Source: Kallipyga massiliensis ph2
GTDB lineage: Bacteria; Bacillota; Clostridia; Tissierellales; Peptoniphilaceae
NCBI RefSeq assembly: GCF_000311985.1
Contig: NZ_HE978585.1
Span: 648,676 to 712,675, forward strand
Length of the DNA: 64,000 nt
Reading direction: 5' to 3'
The notes beneath the pieces were generated by a model. That model had not been told where the DNA came from. It saw only the letters and a list, made by a program, of their open reading frames with translations, and did not search any database. This document shows positions 44,443 through 53,926 of the stretch, one piece after another; positions within the stretch are counted from its first letter, which is position 1, and each line of letters begins with the position of its first letter. The position numbers and the translations under genes were made by a program.

Positions 44443-45066
44443 CTAATGTCTAAATAAATCTCTCTGTACCTGCCGAAGAATCCTTCCCGTCAGCCCCCAA
44501 ATCGTCTTTCCTTTCCAATAGTAAAAGGGGGTCTCTGACTCACCCTCGATGAAGGGATAGTCCCTTCCTCCGGGAATGTCCTCGTAGGGGAAGGCTTCCT
44601 CCGGAAATTCTTTTACTTTGGACCGGTAGATCTTGGGCTCCAGCTCCTCCAGGTCTCGGAGAGAAATGGCGAAGATTTTCTCCACTTCATCAGGAGAGAA
44701 GGTCCCTTGATAGTTCTCGATAGTGCCCAGGAAGCAGTCGATCTTTCGACCGTAGGTGGAGACATAGGTGTAGGGATGGGCCAGGATTTGGACCTGGTTT
44801 GGAGAGAGGAGGAGCTCTTCGCAGGTTTCGCGATGGGCGGCTTCTTGGGGGCTTTCCCCCTCCTCAATGGCCCCGCCGGGGAAGGAGATTTCTCCGGGCT
44901 GGGTTTGGAGATGAGAGGCTCGGACTTCAAAGAGCAAAGAAAACTCCCCCTTCCCGTCCGGGATAAGGGGGAGGAAAACCGCATAGTGTTTCCATGAGCC
45001 CTCCCCAATGATTTGGGGAGGCTTGTTTTTTAGGGAAGCGAGATAGGTTTTGAGATGGAATTTCAA
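44443..45066 (-). CDS. Nudix hydrolase, CoA pyrophosphatase-like
   Basis: 207 residues. The start is TTG 45066, 8 nt after AAGGAGG. Longer in-frame reading goes into the upstream gene in a wrong frame. Nudix box: GGAIEEGESPQEAAHRETCEEL (G5xE7xREUxEExGU pattern), preceded by LQTQPGEISFPGG, the CoA-type context of NudL/CoAse proteins. It probably cleaves CoA or a related dinucleotide. It lies 19 nt behind the polysaccharide deacetylase gene, in the same operon. Confidence 0.85.
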   Translation of the reverse strand: MKFHLKTYLASLKNKPPQIIGEGSWKHYAVFLPLIPDGKGEFSLLFEVRASHLQTQPGEISFPGGAIEEGESPQEAAHRETCEELLLSPNQVQILAHPYTYVSTYGRKIDCFLGTIENYQGTFSPDEVEKIFAISLRDLEELEPKIYRSKVKEFPEEAFPYEDIPGGRDYPFIEGESETPFYYWKGKTIWGLTGRILRQVQRDLFRH

Positions 45067-45085
45067 GGGGATGACCTCCTTCACC

Positions 45086-46222
45086 CTATTCGATAATGCC
45101 GAAGGAGAAGCCCTCTTTGCGGAGGGTTTCCACGATGAGGGGGATGGACTGGCGGGTAACTTCCTTGTTGGGGGTGTCGTGCATGAGGACGGTGATGCAG
45201 TTGGGCTTGCCGTAGGCGGTCCAGCCTTCGATGACTTTGTCTGCCTGGGCTTGGGGGGTCTTGGGCCCGCCTTTGCCGGAGGCGTCGCCGTTGGTGGAGT
45301 TCCAGTCGATCCAGTGGACGCCACGATCGGCCAGGGCCTTGTCGGCCCCATCCAGATTCTTCCAGGACATATGGCCGCCGGGATAACGCCAGACATTGAC
45401 TTGGACGTCTTGGCCGAGTAGGCTTTTCAAGAGGTCGTGGCACTTGTCGTATTCTTCGAGAATGTGGTCCTTGTTGGCGGACCGGCCGGGGTAGAGGTAG
45501 GAGTAGTCGTGGCTAAAGGAGTGGAGGGCCAGGCCGTGTCCCTCATCCATCATCCGCTTGAGGAAGGGCAGGGTCTTCTCACTCATGGTCTTGCCGACCA
45601 GGAAGAAGGTGGCGGGGACACCTTCTTTGGCCAGGATGTCCAGTAGCTCTCCTGTGGATTCGGAGGAGGGGCCGTCGTCGAAGGTCAGGAAGGCGATCTT
45701 CTTGTCTCCGGCCAGGGGCTTTCCTTCATACATGGCTTCCTTGACGGCCATGATGGGGTAGGCATAGACGGATGCGGCCTTATTGTGGTTAGTCCCCTTG
45801 CCCTGGGCATTTTGGACGACGTCACCGGTGTTGGCCTTGGGTTGGATTTTCCCTTTGCCGGTGGCGGCTGGGGTCTCTGACCCGGAAGCCTGGTCGGATT
45901 GGCCTTGGCTCAGGTCTTGGTCCTGACCGGACTGGTCAGATTCGTTGGGGGTCTCCTGTGTTGAAGATTCGGGGTTGGTCCCGACCGGGGAAAAGGTCCC
46001 CTGGCTTTGGGGGGGATCGGTGGGGTTGCCCTGTTGGTGTTGGGCTGGAGGGACCAAGCGCCCCTCCTTGACTGACCGCAATCGGTAGCCGATGAAGATA
46101 CCCATGGCAATAGCAAATACGACGATGACGAGGAAGGCCAGGAGCCTTCTCTGCTGGGCCTTCTTTCGGGCCTCAGCCCGCCGTTGGTGGAAATCAGGAT
46201 GTTCCTGGAAATGGTTGGTCAT
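45086..46222 (-). CDS. Membrane-anchored polysaccharide deacetylase (NodB domain)
   Basis: 378 residues. Short cytosolic N-terminus with basic residues, TM anchor ~27-47, a Gln/Ser/Pro-rich low-complexity linker (~55-130), then the NodB domain: FLTFDDGPSSESTGELLDILAKEGVPATFF (catalytic Asp pair), HSFSHDYSYLYPG (zinc His), WRYPGGHMSW and a C-terminal LMHDTPN. It removes acetyl groups from a cell-wall polysaccharide, most likely peptidoglycan GlcNAc or a secondary polymer. First gene of a two-gene operon. Confidence 0.9.
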   Translation of the reverse strand: MTNHFQEHPDFHQRRAEARKKAQQRRLLAFLVIVVFAIAMGIFIGYRLRSVKEGRLVPPAQHQQGNPTDPPQSQGTFSPVGTNPESSTQETPNESDQSGQDQDLSQGQSDQASGSETPAATGKGKIQPKANTGDVVQNAQGKGTNHNKAASVYAYPIMAVKEAMYEGKPLAGDKKIAFLTFDDGPSSESTGELLDILAKEGVPATFFLVGKTMSEKTLPFLKRMMDEGHGLALHSFSHDYSYLYPGRSANKDHILEEYDKCHDLLKSLLGQDVQVNVWRYPGGHMSWKNLDGADKALADRGVHWIDWNSTNGDASGKGGPKTPQAQADKVIEGWTAYGKPNCITVLMHDTPNKEVTRQSIPLIVETLRKEGFSFGIIE

Positions 46223-46394
46223 AGCTCCTCACTTTTTATCTCAAGTTTGTCGATGTTTTCTCTTGCTAACTCACCCCTCTATTTTATCGAATTGGGGGAG
46301 GTCTGTCGAACATCTTTACTCCATATTTAGGGATTTTGGGGGAATAATTCCGCCCTATACATGAGGATGGGGATTTGGGCGGTTTTTCGGCAGG

Positions 46395-46670
46395 CGGGAA
46401 TACCCCTCCAAATGGAGGTTTTGCCGGGAAGGGCCGGGATGAGGCTACCCCTCCAAATGGAGGTTTTGCCGGGAAAGGCCGGTATGAGGCTACCCCTCCA
46501 AATGGTGATTTTGTCGGGAAGGGCCGGTATGAGGCTACCCCTCCAAACGGGGATTTTGTCGGGAAGGGCCGGTATGAGGCTACCCCTCCAAACGGAGGTT
46601 TTGTCGGAAAGGGCCGGTATGAGGCTACCTCTCCAAAAGGGGATCTTGTCAAGAGGACCGGTATGGGCAT
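46395..46670 (+). repeat. Hairpin repeat array E (exact 45-bp period, 6 units)
   Basis: TACCCCTCCA begins at 46401, 46446, 46491, 46536, 46581 and 46626 (always 45). Each unit has CCTCC-AAAT-GGAGG followed by TTTT, then GCCGGGAAGGGCCGGTATGA. The first five units are nearly identical. Substitutions in the third and fourth weaken the stem (GGTGA, GGGGA). No stop codon appears in several frames. The repeat separates the deacetylase 5' side from the next gene. Confidence 0.93.
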
Positions 46671-46764
46671 ATAGACTAAGGTTTTTGGAACAGATCCGGG
46701 ACGAAGTTTATGTCAAAATGTAAGGGATAATCCGATGAATGATGATTGGAGACAAGGAGGAGTC

Positions 46765-47607
46765 TTGAATAGAAAGCGAGATCGGAAGAATGATAAAATT
46801 GGAGCCTTAAAAAAGGGGTTGGAGTCGATTAAAGTGGAGGAAATCGAGGGAAATCTCTATATCCGGCGTGGGCGGGGGACAAGTCAGTATTATCACCGGG
46901 TCCGTATAGAGGGAAAGATTCAACGTCATTATATTTCTATTCATGAGATGGATTTGGCTCGGCATTTGGCCCAGCAGACCTATAATCGGTCGGTGGAAAG
47001 GCTTATTTCTTCTTTAGAAAGAGAGGATTTGGATAATGATGAGATTGACCGTCTGGTGGATGACCAATTTCTGACCTTGTCGCCGGAGAGGAGGAGTTTG
47101 ATTCGACCGGTCCAGAAGCCTCTCTTTCAGAAGTTGGCGGATTGGAAGAAGAGGACCTACCAGGGGCTCCCCTTCAAACCAGAGGATCCTTTGATTCTGA
47201 CTTACCAGGGAAAGCGGGTGAGATCCAAGACGGAAAAAATACTCTGTGACCGCTTTGATCAGATGGGCATCACCTACAAATACGAATGCCCCCTGGTCCT
47301 CAAGGACGGGGTCATCTTCTATCCCGACTTCACCTTCTTCAATCCCTATACTGAGGAGGAAATCTATTGGGAGCACCATGGCCTCATGGGGGATGAGGAC
47401 TATACGATGAGGACGATTGAGAAGATCCGGATCTATGAGAAAAATGGGATCGGGCTGGGTCGGCGGCTCCTGGTGACCTTTGAAGGGGGAAAGCTGAGCG
47501 TGGACTACGACCGGGTCAAGGACTTGATTCAAGACTTCCTTATGCCTTTGGTTCCTCCCGGAGCCCGGCCAAGGCAAAAAAAGGACCGCCAAAGGGAGGT
47601 CCTTTAG
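46765..47607 (+). CDS. Uncharacterised protein with PD-(D/E)XK-like nuclease core
   Basis: 280 residues from TTG 46765, 6 nt after AAGGAGG. ATG 46735 has no site. The N-terminal ~95 residues are basic with IRRGRGTSQYYHRV. The C-terminal half has SKTEKILCDRFDQMGITYKYE, VIFYPDFTFFNPYTEEEIYWEHHGLM, i.e. E...(Y)PDF...xWEHHG. This spacing resembles Vsr/DUF559-type nucleases. Monocistronic between array E and the purine operon. I recognise no assigned function. DNA or RNA cleavage is an inference. Confidence 0.6.
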   Translation: MNRKRDRKNDKIGALKKGLESIKVEEIEGNLYIRRGRGTSQYYHRVRIEGKIQRHYISIHEMDLARHLAQQTYNRSVERLISSLEREDLDNDEIDRLVDDQFLTLSPERRSLIRPVQKPLFQKLADWKKRTYQGLPFKPEDPLILTYQGKRVRSKTEKILCDRFDQMGITYKYECPLVLKDGVIFYPDFTFFNPYTEEEIYWEHHGLMGDEDYTMRTIEKIRIYEKNGIGLGRRLLVTFEGGKLSVDYDRVKDLIQDFLMPLVPPGARPRQKKDRQREVL

Positions 47608-47612
47608 CGGTC
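47575..47612 (-). terminator. Terminator of the purine operon, inside the end of the convergent gene
   Basis: GGACCGC(T)AAAGG / CCTTT(G)GCGGTCC is followed on the minus strand by a U-run (A-run 47577-47583). The stem lies in the last codons of the + strand gene ending at 47607. A further GGCCCC/GGGGCC hairpin lies at 47621-47636. Confidence 0.8.
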
Positions 47613-47641
47613 CAGTCACGAGGCCCCGAAGGGGGCCGGCA

Positions 47642-50600
47642 TTAGATTTCCTGATCGAAGTAGGCTTTGGCAGCCTGGAAGAACTTCATATCGTAGGTCC
47701 CGGGAACGTTGAGGTAGAGGCCGGAGCCGGAGCGTTCGGTGTGGCCCATCTTGCCCAAGATCCGGCCGTCGGCAGCCATGAGGCCTTCGATGGCGGCGGT
47801 GGATCCGTTGGGATTGAAGGCGATGTCCATGGAGGGCCGGCCATCGGGGTCGGCGTATTGGAAGGCAACCTGGTCATTCCGGAAGAAGGCTTGGACGTCC
47901 TCATCCCGGGCCAGGAAGCGGCCTTCCCCGTGGGAGATGGGGGCCTTATAGAGGCGGTCGGGGTCCAGGAAGCGGAGCCAGGGGGAGTCGGTGGAGGCCA
48001 CACGGAGGTTGACGATCCGCGATTGGTGGCGGCCGATCCGGTTGTAGGTCAGGGTGGGGGCGGTTTCCTTGGGGTCGGTGATGTGACCGTAGGGGAGGAG
48101 GCCCAGTTTGACCAGGGCCTGGAAGCCGTTGCAGATGCCCAGGGCCAGACCCTCCCGTTTATAAAGGAGGTCTTCGATGGCTTGGGCGATGCCTTCATTG
48201 CGGAGGAAGGAGGCCATAAACTTGGCCGACCCGTCGGGCTCATCCCCGCCGGAGAAGCCGCCGGGCAGGTAGAGGACCTGGGCCTGGTCCAGGGCCTTGC
48301 GGAAGGCCTCCGTGGATTCGGCGATGTCCCGGCTCGTTTGGTTGCGGACCACGAAGACCTGGGGTTCCAGGCCTCCCTCCCGGATGTACTGGGCGGCGTC
48401 GTATTCGGTGTTGGTGCCCGGGCAGACCGGGATGAGGACCTTGGGACGGGCCTGGGAGGAATTGAGACGAACCTGGGACAGTTTGGCACGGACCTGGGAC
48501 ATGGGGTTGTCGGCAGGGGCCTTGGCCTTGGGGGCTGGGAGGTCGGCTTCGCCAATCTCGGGCCCTTCCAGGGGATAGACCTCCTCTAATGTATCCTCAT
48601 AAGCCGCCAGGAGGTCGGCCAGGTCCAGGACCTCATCCTTATATTGGAGGGTCCGGTCATCGGTGGTCCGGCCCAGGAGGGTCAGGTCGAAGGCCTCGGA
48701 GGGGGCCAGGTCCTCCCGGACTTCCAGGATCAAGGAGCCGTAGGTCCGGTCGAAGAGGGCGGCCAGGTCCCGTTCCTCATAGACAAAGCCCATCCCGTTC
48801 CCCAGGGCCATTTCAAAGACCTTGTGGGCGATCCCGCCCATGTCGGGGGTCCCGGCGGCCAGGATCTTGCCCGCCCGGTTGGCTTCATCGACATAGTCGA
48901 AGAGGGCCCGGAGGGAGTCGGTTTCGGGAAGTTGGTTGTCGTCTTTCTTCGGCGAGAGGAGGTAGACCTTGTGGCCGGGGCCCTTGAATTCCGGAGAGAG
49001 GACCCGGTCCAGCTTGCCGGTGGTGACGGCAAAGGAGATGAGGGTGGGGGGGACATCCAGGTCTTCGAAGGAGCCGGACATGGAGTCCTTGCCCCCGATG
49101 GCGGCCAGGCCGAAGTCCATCTGGGCCTGGTAGGCACCCAGGAGGGCGGCCATGGGGAGCCCCCAGCGCTTGGGGTCCTGGTCCAGGCGGAGGAAGTACT
49201 CCTGGAAAGAGAGGTAGGTCTCTTCTAGGTCGGCCCCCGTGGCCACCAGCTTGGTCAGGGAATCGACCACCGCATAGTAGGCCCCGTGGTAGGGGGAGGA
49301 GGCGGTCAGGTAGGGGTCAAAGCCCCAGGCCATGAAGGAGACGTCCTCGGTGTCAGCCTTTTCCACGGAGATCTTCTGGACCATGGCCTCCGGGGGGGTC
49401 AGCTGGTTTTGACCGCCGAAGGGCATGAGGACGGTCCCCTTGCCGATGGTGGCGTCGAAGGATTCGGCCAGGCCCCGCTGGGAGGCTCCGTTCAGGTTGG
49501 TGACCACCTCTTCCATGGCGGAGGCGAAGTCCTTGGGGTCCTCCACCAGTCCGGCAAAGGAGGGGGTGAACTTGGCGGTTTCCACCGTGATGTGCTTGTC
49601 CGCTCCGTTTTCGTCCAGGAAGGACCGGTCCAGGTCCACGATGGTCTTGCCCTGCCAGGTCATCTTGACCCTAGGCTCCTCGGTGACCACGGCCACCTGG
49701 GTGGCTTCCAGGTTTTCCTCATGGGCCATGGCCAGGAATTCTTCCAGGTCCTCAGGGTCGATGCAGACGGCCATCCGCTCCTGGGATTCGGAGATGGCCA
49801 GTTCCAGCCCGTTCAGGCCCTCATACTTCTTAGGGACCTTGTCCAGGTCGATTTCCAACCCGTCGGCCAGCTCGCCGATAGCCACGGAAACCCCGCCGGC
49901 TCCAAAGTCATTGCAGCGCTTGATCATCTTGACGGCCTTGGGGTTGCGGAAGAAGCGCTGGAGCTTTCTTTCCTCGGGGGCATTCCCCTTCTGGACTTCG
50001 GCCCCTGCGGTTTCCGCCGAGTCCACCTTCTGGGCCTTGGAGGACCCGGTGGCTCCGCCGATCCCGTCACGGCCGGTCCGTCCACCCAGGAGGATGATGG
50101 GGTCGCCCGGATGGGGGGTCTCCCGGCGAACCAATTCCGCCGGAACGGCAGCGACCACCGCGCCCACTTCCAGCCGCTTGGCCACATAGTTGGGGTGGTA
50201 GATTTCCCGAACCTGGCCCGTGGCCAGACCGATCTGGTTCCCATAGGAGGAGTAGCCCTGGGCCGCTTCTCGGCAAATTTGGATCTGGGGGAGCTTGCCT
50301 TCCAGGGTCTCTTCCACCGGGGTCAGGGGGTCGCCCGCCCCGGTCACCCGCATGGCCCCATAGCAGTAGGCCCGGCCGGACAGGGGGTCCCGGATGGCCC
50401 CGCCGATGCAGGTGGCGGCCCCGCCGAAGGGCTCGATCTCTGTGGGGTGGTTGTGGGTCTCATTTTTGAAGAGGAGGAGCCAGGGCTCTTCCTTGCCATC
50501 GATGGTGACTTGAATCTTGACCGTGCAGGCGTTGATTTCTTCGGAAGCGTCCAGGCCGTCCAGCTTGCCTTGGGCCCGGAGGGCCTTGCCGGCGATGGTT

Positions 50601-51415
50601 CCCAGGTCCATGAAGGTGATGGGCTTGGTCCGGCCCAGTTCCTCCCGGGTTTTCAGGTAGTCCTGATAGGACTTTTCCAGGAGGGGGTCTTCAAAAGTGA
50701 CTTGGTCCAGGACGGTGTTGAAGGTGGTGTGGCGGCAGTGGTCGGACCAGTAGGTGTCCAGGATGCCCAACTCGGCCTCGCTGGGGTCCCGGTCCTTCTT
50801 CTTGAAGTAGTCCTGGATCAGGGTCAGGTCGTCCAAGCCCATGGCCATGGCCCGGTCCTCCCGGAAGGCGTCCAGGGCGGCGGAGTCCATGGCCCGGAAG
50901 CCCTCCAAGATCCGGACGGGGTCCGGGGGGGTGATCTTCATGGCCAGGCTTTCCTTCTTGTCCAGGCCGGCCTCCCGTGAATCCACGGGGTTGATGAGGA
51001 GGCGGCGGAGTTTGGCCTGGTCGGCCTCGGTCAGGGCCCCATAGAAGAGGTAGACCTGGGCGGAGAGGACCCGGGGGCGGTCACCGCCCAGGAGCATCTG
51101 GATGCACTGCTCAGCGGAGTCGGCCCTTTGGTCGAATTGGCCGGGGAGGGCTTCCACGGCCAGGATGAAGTCGGCCTTCCGTCCGTCTTGGGCCTCATCT
51201 AGGCTTTGGTAGGTCAGGTCGACCGGGGGGTCGGAAAAGACCTCCTCCAGGGCCAGGTCAAAGAGGTCCTCGGAGGCCATGTCCACATCGTATCTTTTGA
51301 GGAGGCGGACTTCCTCCAGGCCATCGATCCCGTAGAGGGTTTGGGCATCCGAGAGGATCCGATCCTCCTCATTCCGAAGGCCGGGCTTTTTTTCAACGTA
51401 GCGGCGAAAGATCAT
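47642..51415 (-). CDS. purL: Phosphoribosylformylglycinamidine synthase, PurL-PurQ fusion (clade II)
   Basis: 1257 residues. The ATP-grasp-like PurL region: DTYWSDHCRHTTFNTV, FKNETHNHPTEIEPFGGAATCIGGAIRDPLSGRAY, then GGRTGRDGIGGATGSS and AAIGGKDSMSGSF. The C-terminal glutaminase (~1015 on): PKVLIPVCPGTNTEYDAA, YLPGGFSGGDEPDG and GICNGFQAL with the nucleophilic Cys. Catalyses FGAR to FGAM with glutamine. It starts within the purD stop (4-nt overlap). Last gene of the operon. Confidence 0.95.
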   Translation of the reverse strand: MIFRRYVEKKPGLRNEEDRILSDAQTLYGIDGLEEVRLLKRYDVDMASEDLFDLALEEVFSDPPVDLTYQSLDEAQDGRKADFILAVEALPGQFDQRADSAEQCIQMLLGGDRPRVLSAQVYLFYGALTEADQAKLRRLLINPVDSREAGLDKKESLAMKITPPDPVRILEGFRAMDSAALDAFREDRAMAMGLDDLTLIQDYFKKKDRDPSEAELGILDTYWSDHCRHTTFNTVLDQVTFEDPLLEKSYQDYLKTREELGRTKPITFMDLGTIAGKALRAQGKLDGLDASEEINACTVKIQVTIDGKEEPWLLLFKNETHNHPTEIEPFGGAATCIGGAIRDPLSGRAYCYGAMRVTGAGDPLTPVEETLEGKLPQIQICREAAQGYSSYGNQIGLATGQVREIYHPNYVAKRLEVGAVVAAVPAELVRRETPHPGDPIILLGGRTGRDGIGGATGSSKAQKVDSAETAGAEVQKGNAPEERKLQRFFRNPKAVKMIKRCNDFGAGGVSVAIGELADGLEIDLDKVPKKYEGLNGLELAISESQERMAVCIDPEDLEEFLAMAHEENLEATQVAVVTEEPRVKMTWQGKTIVDLDRSFLDENGADKHITVETAKFTPSFAGLVEDPKDFASAMEEVVTNLNGASQRGLAESFDATIGKGTVLMPFGGQNQLTPPEAMVQKISVEKADTEDVSFMAWGFDPYLTASSPYHGAYYAVVDSLTKLVATGADLEETYLSFQEYFLRLDQDPKRWGLPMAALLGAYQAQMDFGLAAIGGKDSMSGSFEDLDVPPTLISFAVTTGKLDRVLSPEFKGPGHKVYLLSPKKDDNQLPETDSLRALFDYVDEANRAGKILAAGTPDMGGIAHKVFEMALGNGMGFVYEERDLAALFDRTYGSLILEVREDLAPSEAFDLTLLGRTTDDRTLQYKDEVLDLADLLAAYEDTLEEVYPLEGPEIGEADLPAPKAKAPADNPMSQVRAKLSQVRLNSSQARPKVLIPVCPGTNTEYDAAQYIREGGLEPQVFVVRNQTSRDIAESTEAFRKALDQAQVLYLPGGFSGGDEPDGSAKFMASFLRNEGIAQAIEDLLYKREGLALGICNGFQALVKLGLLPYGHITDPKETAPTLTYNRIGRHQSRIVNLRVASTDSPWLRFLDPDRLYKAPISHGEGRFLARDEDVQAFFRNDQVAFQYADPDGRPSMDIAFNPNGSTAAIEGLMAADGRILGKMGHTERSGSGLYLNVPGTYDMKFFQAAKAYFDQEI

Positions 51416-52680
51416 GATAACCTCGCTTTCAAGGCCTCTTGGCCAATATCTTTTCGGTAGTAGGCATGGTCAAAGTGGCAGTCTTGGATGGACCGGTAGG
51501 CCTTTTTGATGGCCTGGTCCAGGGTCTTGGCCCGGTCGGTCACGGTCAAGACCCGGCCGCCGGAGGTCAGGAGGGACTCCCTCTCCAGGCGGACGCCGGC
51601 GAAGTGGACCTTGTCCAGGACCTCCTCGGAAACGGTGACCGGGTAGCCGGTCTGGTAGGCTTGGGGATAGCCCTCAGAGGCCAGGACCACGCAGCAGGCG
51701 GCATCCTTGGAGAAGTTGACTTCGACCTGGTCCAGCCGCTCCTCAGTCACGGCCTCCATGATGGTCAGGAGGTCGGATTCCAGGAGAGGAAGGACCACTT
51801 GGGTTTCGGGGTCGCCGAACCGGCAGTTATATTCGATGACCTTGGGGCCGTCTTTGGTCAGCATGAGGCCGAAGTAGAGGCAGCCCTTGAAGGGACGGCC
51901 TTCTTTGTTCATGGCTTCCACGGTGGGGAGGAAGATGGTTTCCATGCAGGTCTTGGCCACCTCATCCGTATAGTAGGGGTTGGGGGCGATGCAGCCCATG
52001 CCCCCGGTGTTGAGGCCCTTGTCCCCGTCCAAGGCTCGCTTGTGGTCCATGGAGGAGACCATGGGGACCAGGGTCTTTCCGTCGGTGAAGGTCAGGACGG
52101 TCACTTCCGGTCCTTCCAGGAATTCTTCGATCAGGCAGGTTTCGCCGGACTTGCCGAATTTCCCCTCCACCATGCAGGCCCGGACGGCCTCCCGGGCCTG
52201 GTCTTCCGTCGGGCAGATCATGACCCCCTTGCCCTTGGCCAGGCCGGAAGCCTTGACTACCAGGGGGGCGCCGACTTGGTCGATGAAGGCCAGGGCCCGG
52301 TCCAGGTCGTCGAAGACCTTGAACTTGGCCGTGGGGATACCGTATTTTTCCATGAGGCCCTTGGAGAAGGCCTTGGAGCCCTCGATCTCAGCGGCTGCCT
52401 TATTGGGGCCGAAGCAGGGGATGCCCAGGGCTTCCAGGCGGTCGACCAGGCCCATGACCAGGGGGTCGTCGGGGGAGACGACGGCATAGTCTACAGGGTT
52501 TTCTTGGGCTAATTCACAGACTCCGTCCAGGTCCTCGGCCGAGATGTCGATGCAGTCGGCATCCATCCCGTAGCCGGGGTTGCCCGGCAGGGCCCAGATG
52601 GTCCGGACTTTGGGGTTTTCACGAAGTTTTCTTACAATGGCATGTTCACGGCCGCCACCGCCGACTAAGAGGATGTTCAT
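51412..52680 (-). CDS. purD: Phosphoribosylamine-glycine ligase (GAR synthetase)
   Basis: 422 residues, ATP-grasp enzyme: ILLVGGGGREHAIVRKL, WALPGNPGYGMDADC, KASGLAKGKGVMIC (ATP loop), IEEFLEGPEVTVLTF and IEYNCRFGDPETQVVLPLLESDL. Second step of purine synthesis. AAAGGAG precedes the ATG. Confidence 0.96.
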   Translation of the reverse strand: MNILLVGGGGREHAIVRKLRENPKVRTIWALPGNPGYGMDADCIDISAEDLDGVCELAQENPVDYAVVSPDDPLVMGLVDRLEALGIPCFGPNKAAAEIEGSKAFSKGLMEKYGIPTAKFKVFDDLDRALAFIDQVGAPLVVKASGLAKGKGVMICPTEDQAREAVRACMVEGKFGKSGETCLIEEFLEGPEVTVLTFTDGKTLVPMVSSMDHKRALDGDKGLNTGGMGCIAPNPYYTDEVAKTCMETIFLPTVEAMNKEGRPFKGCLYFGLMLTKDGPKVIEYNCRFGDPETQVVLPLLESDLLTIMEAVTEERLDQVEVNFSKDAACCVVLASEGYPQAYQTGYPVTVSEEVLDKVHFAGVRLERESLLTSGGRVLTVTDRAKTLDQAIKKAYRSIQDCHFDHAYYRKDIGQEALKARLS

Positions 52681-52732
52681 GAGGACTCCTTTTCATGCAT
52701 GGATGGGGATAGGGGAAAAATTCAGAAACGAA

Positions 52733-53917
52733 TCAGTGGTGGAAGAGGCGGAGGCCGGTCTTGCACATGACCATGCCGTAGCGGTCGGCCACCCGGATGA
52801 CGTCATCGTCCCGGATGGACCCGGCGGGCTGGGCGACGTAGGATACGCCGGACTTCTTGGCCCGCTCCAGGTTGTCGCCGAAGGGGAAGAAGGCGTCGGA
52901 CCCCAGGGCCACCCCGGTGATCTCGTCCAGGTAGGCCCGCTTGTCCTCATCGGTCAGGGGCCGGGGTCTTTCCGTAAAGTACTTTTGCCAGTTCCCCTCG
53001 GCAGTCACATCCTCCTCATTGCGGTTGATGTAGCCGTCGATGACGTTGTCCCGGACGGGCCGCTTGAGCCCTTTCTTAAAGGGGAGGGAGAGGATCTGGG
53101 GGGAGAGGCGGAGGAACCAGGTGTCGGCCTTATCCCCGGCTAAGCGGGTGCAGTGGATCCGGGACTGTTGGCCGGCCCCGATCCCGATGGTCTGGCCCTG
53201 GTAGGCGAAGGCCACGGAATTGGACTGGGTGTACTTGAGGGCGATGAGGGCGATGGTCAGGTCCCGGATGGCTTCCTGGGGGAGGTCCTTGTTCTTAGTC
53301 AGGATCTCTCGGAAGAGGTCGGGGGTGACCTTGCAGGTGTTGTGACCCTGGCTGAAGGTGACGCCGAAGACCATCTTGGTCTCGACGGCAGGGGGCTGGT
53401 AGTCGGGATCCACCTTCAAGACCACATAGTTTCCTCCCTTTTTCTCCTTGAGGATGTCCAGGGCTTCCGGAGCATAGCCCGGGGCGATGACCCCGTCGGA
53501 GACTTCGCGTTTGATCAATCGGGCCGTCGTCTCATCGCAGGGATCGGAGAGGGCGACGAAGTCCCCGAAGGAGGAGAGGCGGTCGGTCCCTCTGGCCCGG
53601 ACATAGGCCTGGGCCAGGGGGGAGTCATCCAGCCCCTCCACTCCCTCCACAAAGCAGGCCTTCTTGAGTTCCGGAGAAAGGGGGAGGCCGACGGCGGCGG
53701 AGGTGGGGGAGACGTGCTTAAAAGAAGTGGCGGCCGGGAGGTCCAGGGCCTCCCTCAGCTCCTTGACCAGCTGCCAGGCGTTGAGGGCGTCCAGTCCGTT
53801 GATATAGCCGGGCCGGCCGTTGAGGACCTCGATGGGGAGGTCGGACCCGTCCTCCATGGAGAGGAAGGCGGGCTTTTGGTTGGGGTTACATCCATATTTG
53901 AGTTCCAGTTTTTTCAC
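52733..53917 (-). CDS. purH: AICAR formyltransferase, PurH lacking the cyclohydrolase domain
   Basis: 394 residues from GTG 53917 (AGGAGG upstream). It aligns only with the AICAR transformylase half: LKYGCNPNQKPAF, SFKHVSPTSAAVG, then FGDFVALSDPCDETTARLIKREVSDGVIAPGY, TQSNSVAF and GAGQQSRIHCT. The usual N-terminal IMP cyclohydrolase (MGS-like) domain is absent. A PurO-type cyclohydrolase is encoded two genes upstream and should complete IMP formation. Clostridial genomes are known to have this shortened type. Confidence 0.93.
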   Translation of the reverse strand: MKKLELKYGCNPNQKPAFLSMEDGSDLPIEVLNGRPGYINGLDALNAWQLVKELREALDLPAATSFKHVSPTSAAVGLPLSPELKKACFVEGVEGLDDSPLAQAYVRARGTDRLSSFGDFVALSDPCDETTARLIKREVSDGVIAPGYAPEALDILKEKKGGNYVVLKVDPDYQPPAVETKMVFGVTFSQGHNTCKVTPDLFREILTKNKDLPQEAIRDLTIALIALKYTQSNSVAFAYQGQTIGIGAGQQSRIHCTRLAGDKADTWFLRLSPQILSLPFKKGLKRPVRDNVIDGYINRNEEDVTAEGNWQKYFTERPRPLTDEDKRAYLDEITGVALGSDAFFPFGDNLERAKKSGVSYVAQPAGSIRDDDVIRVADRYGMVMCKTGLRLFHH

Positions 53918-53926
53918 ACTTGCCTC

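Noticed and set aside
46284..46723. Long open frames with 15-residue repeats on both strands of array E
   Set aside because: Several frames are open at once because 45 is a multiple of three. There are no ribosome sites and no signal or domain. The hairpin explains the conservation better.
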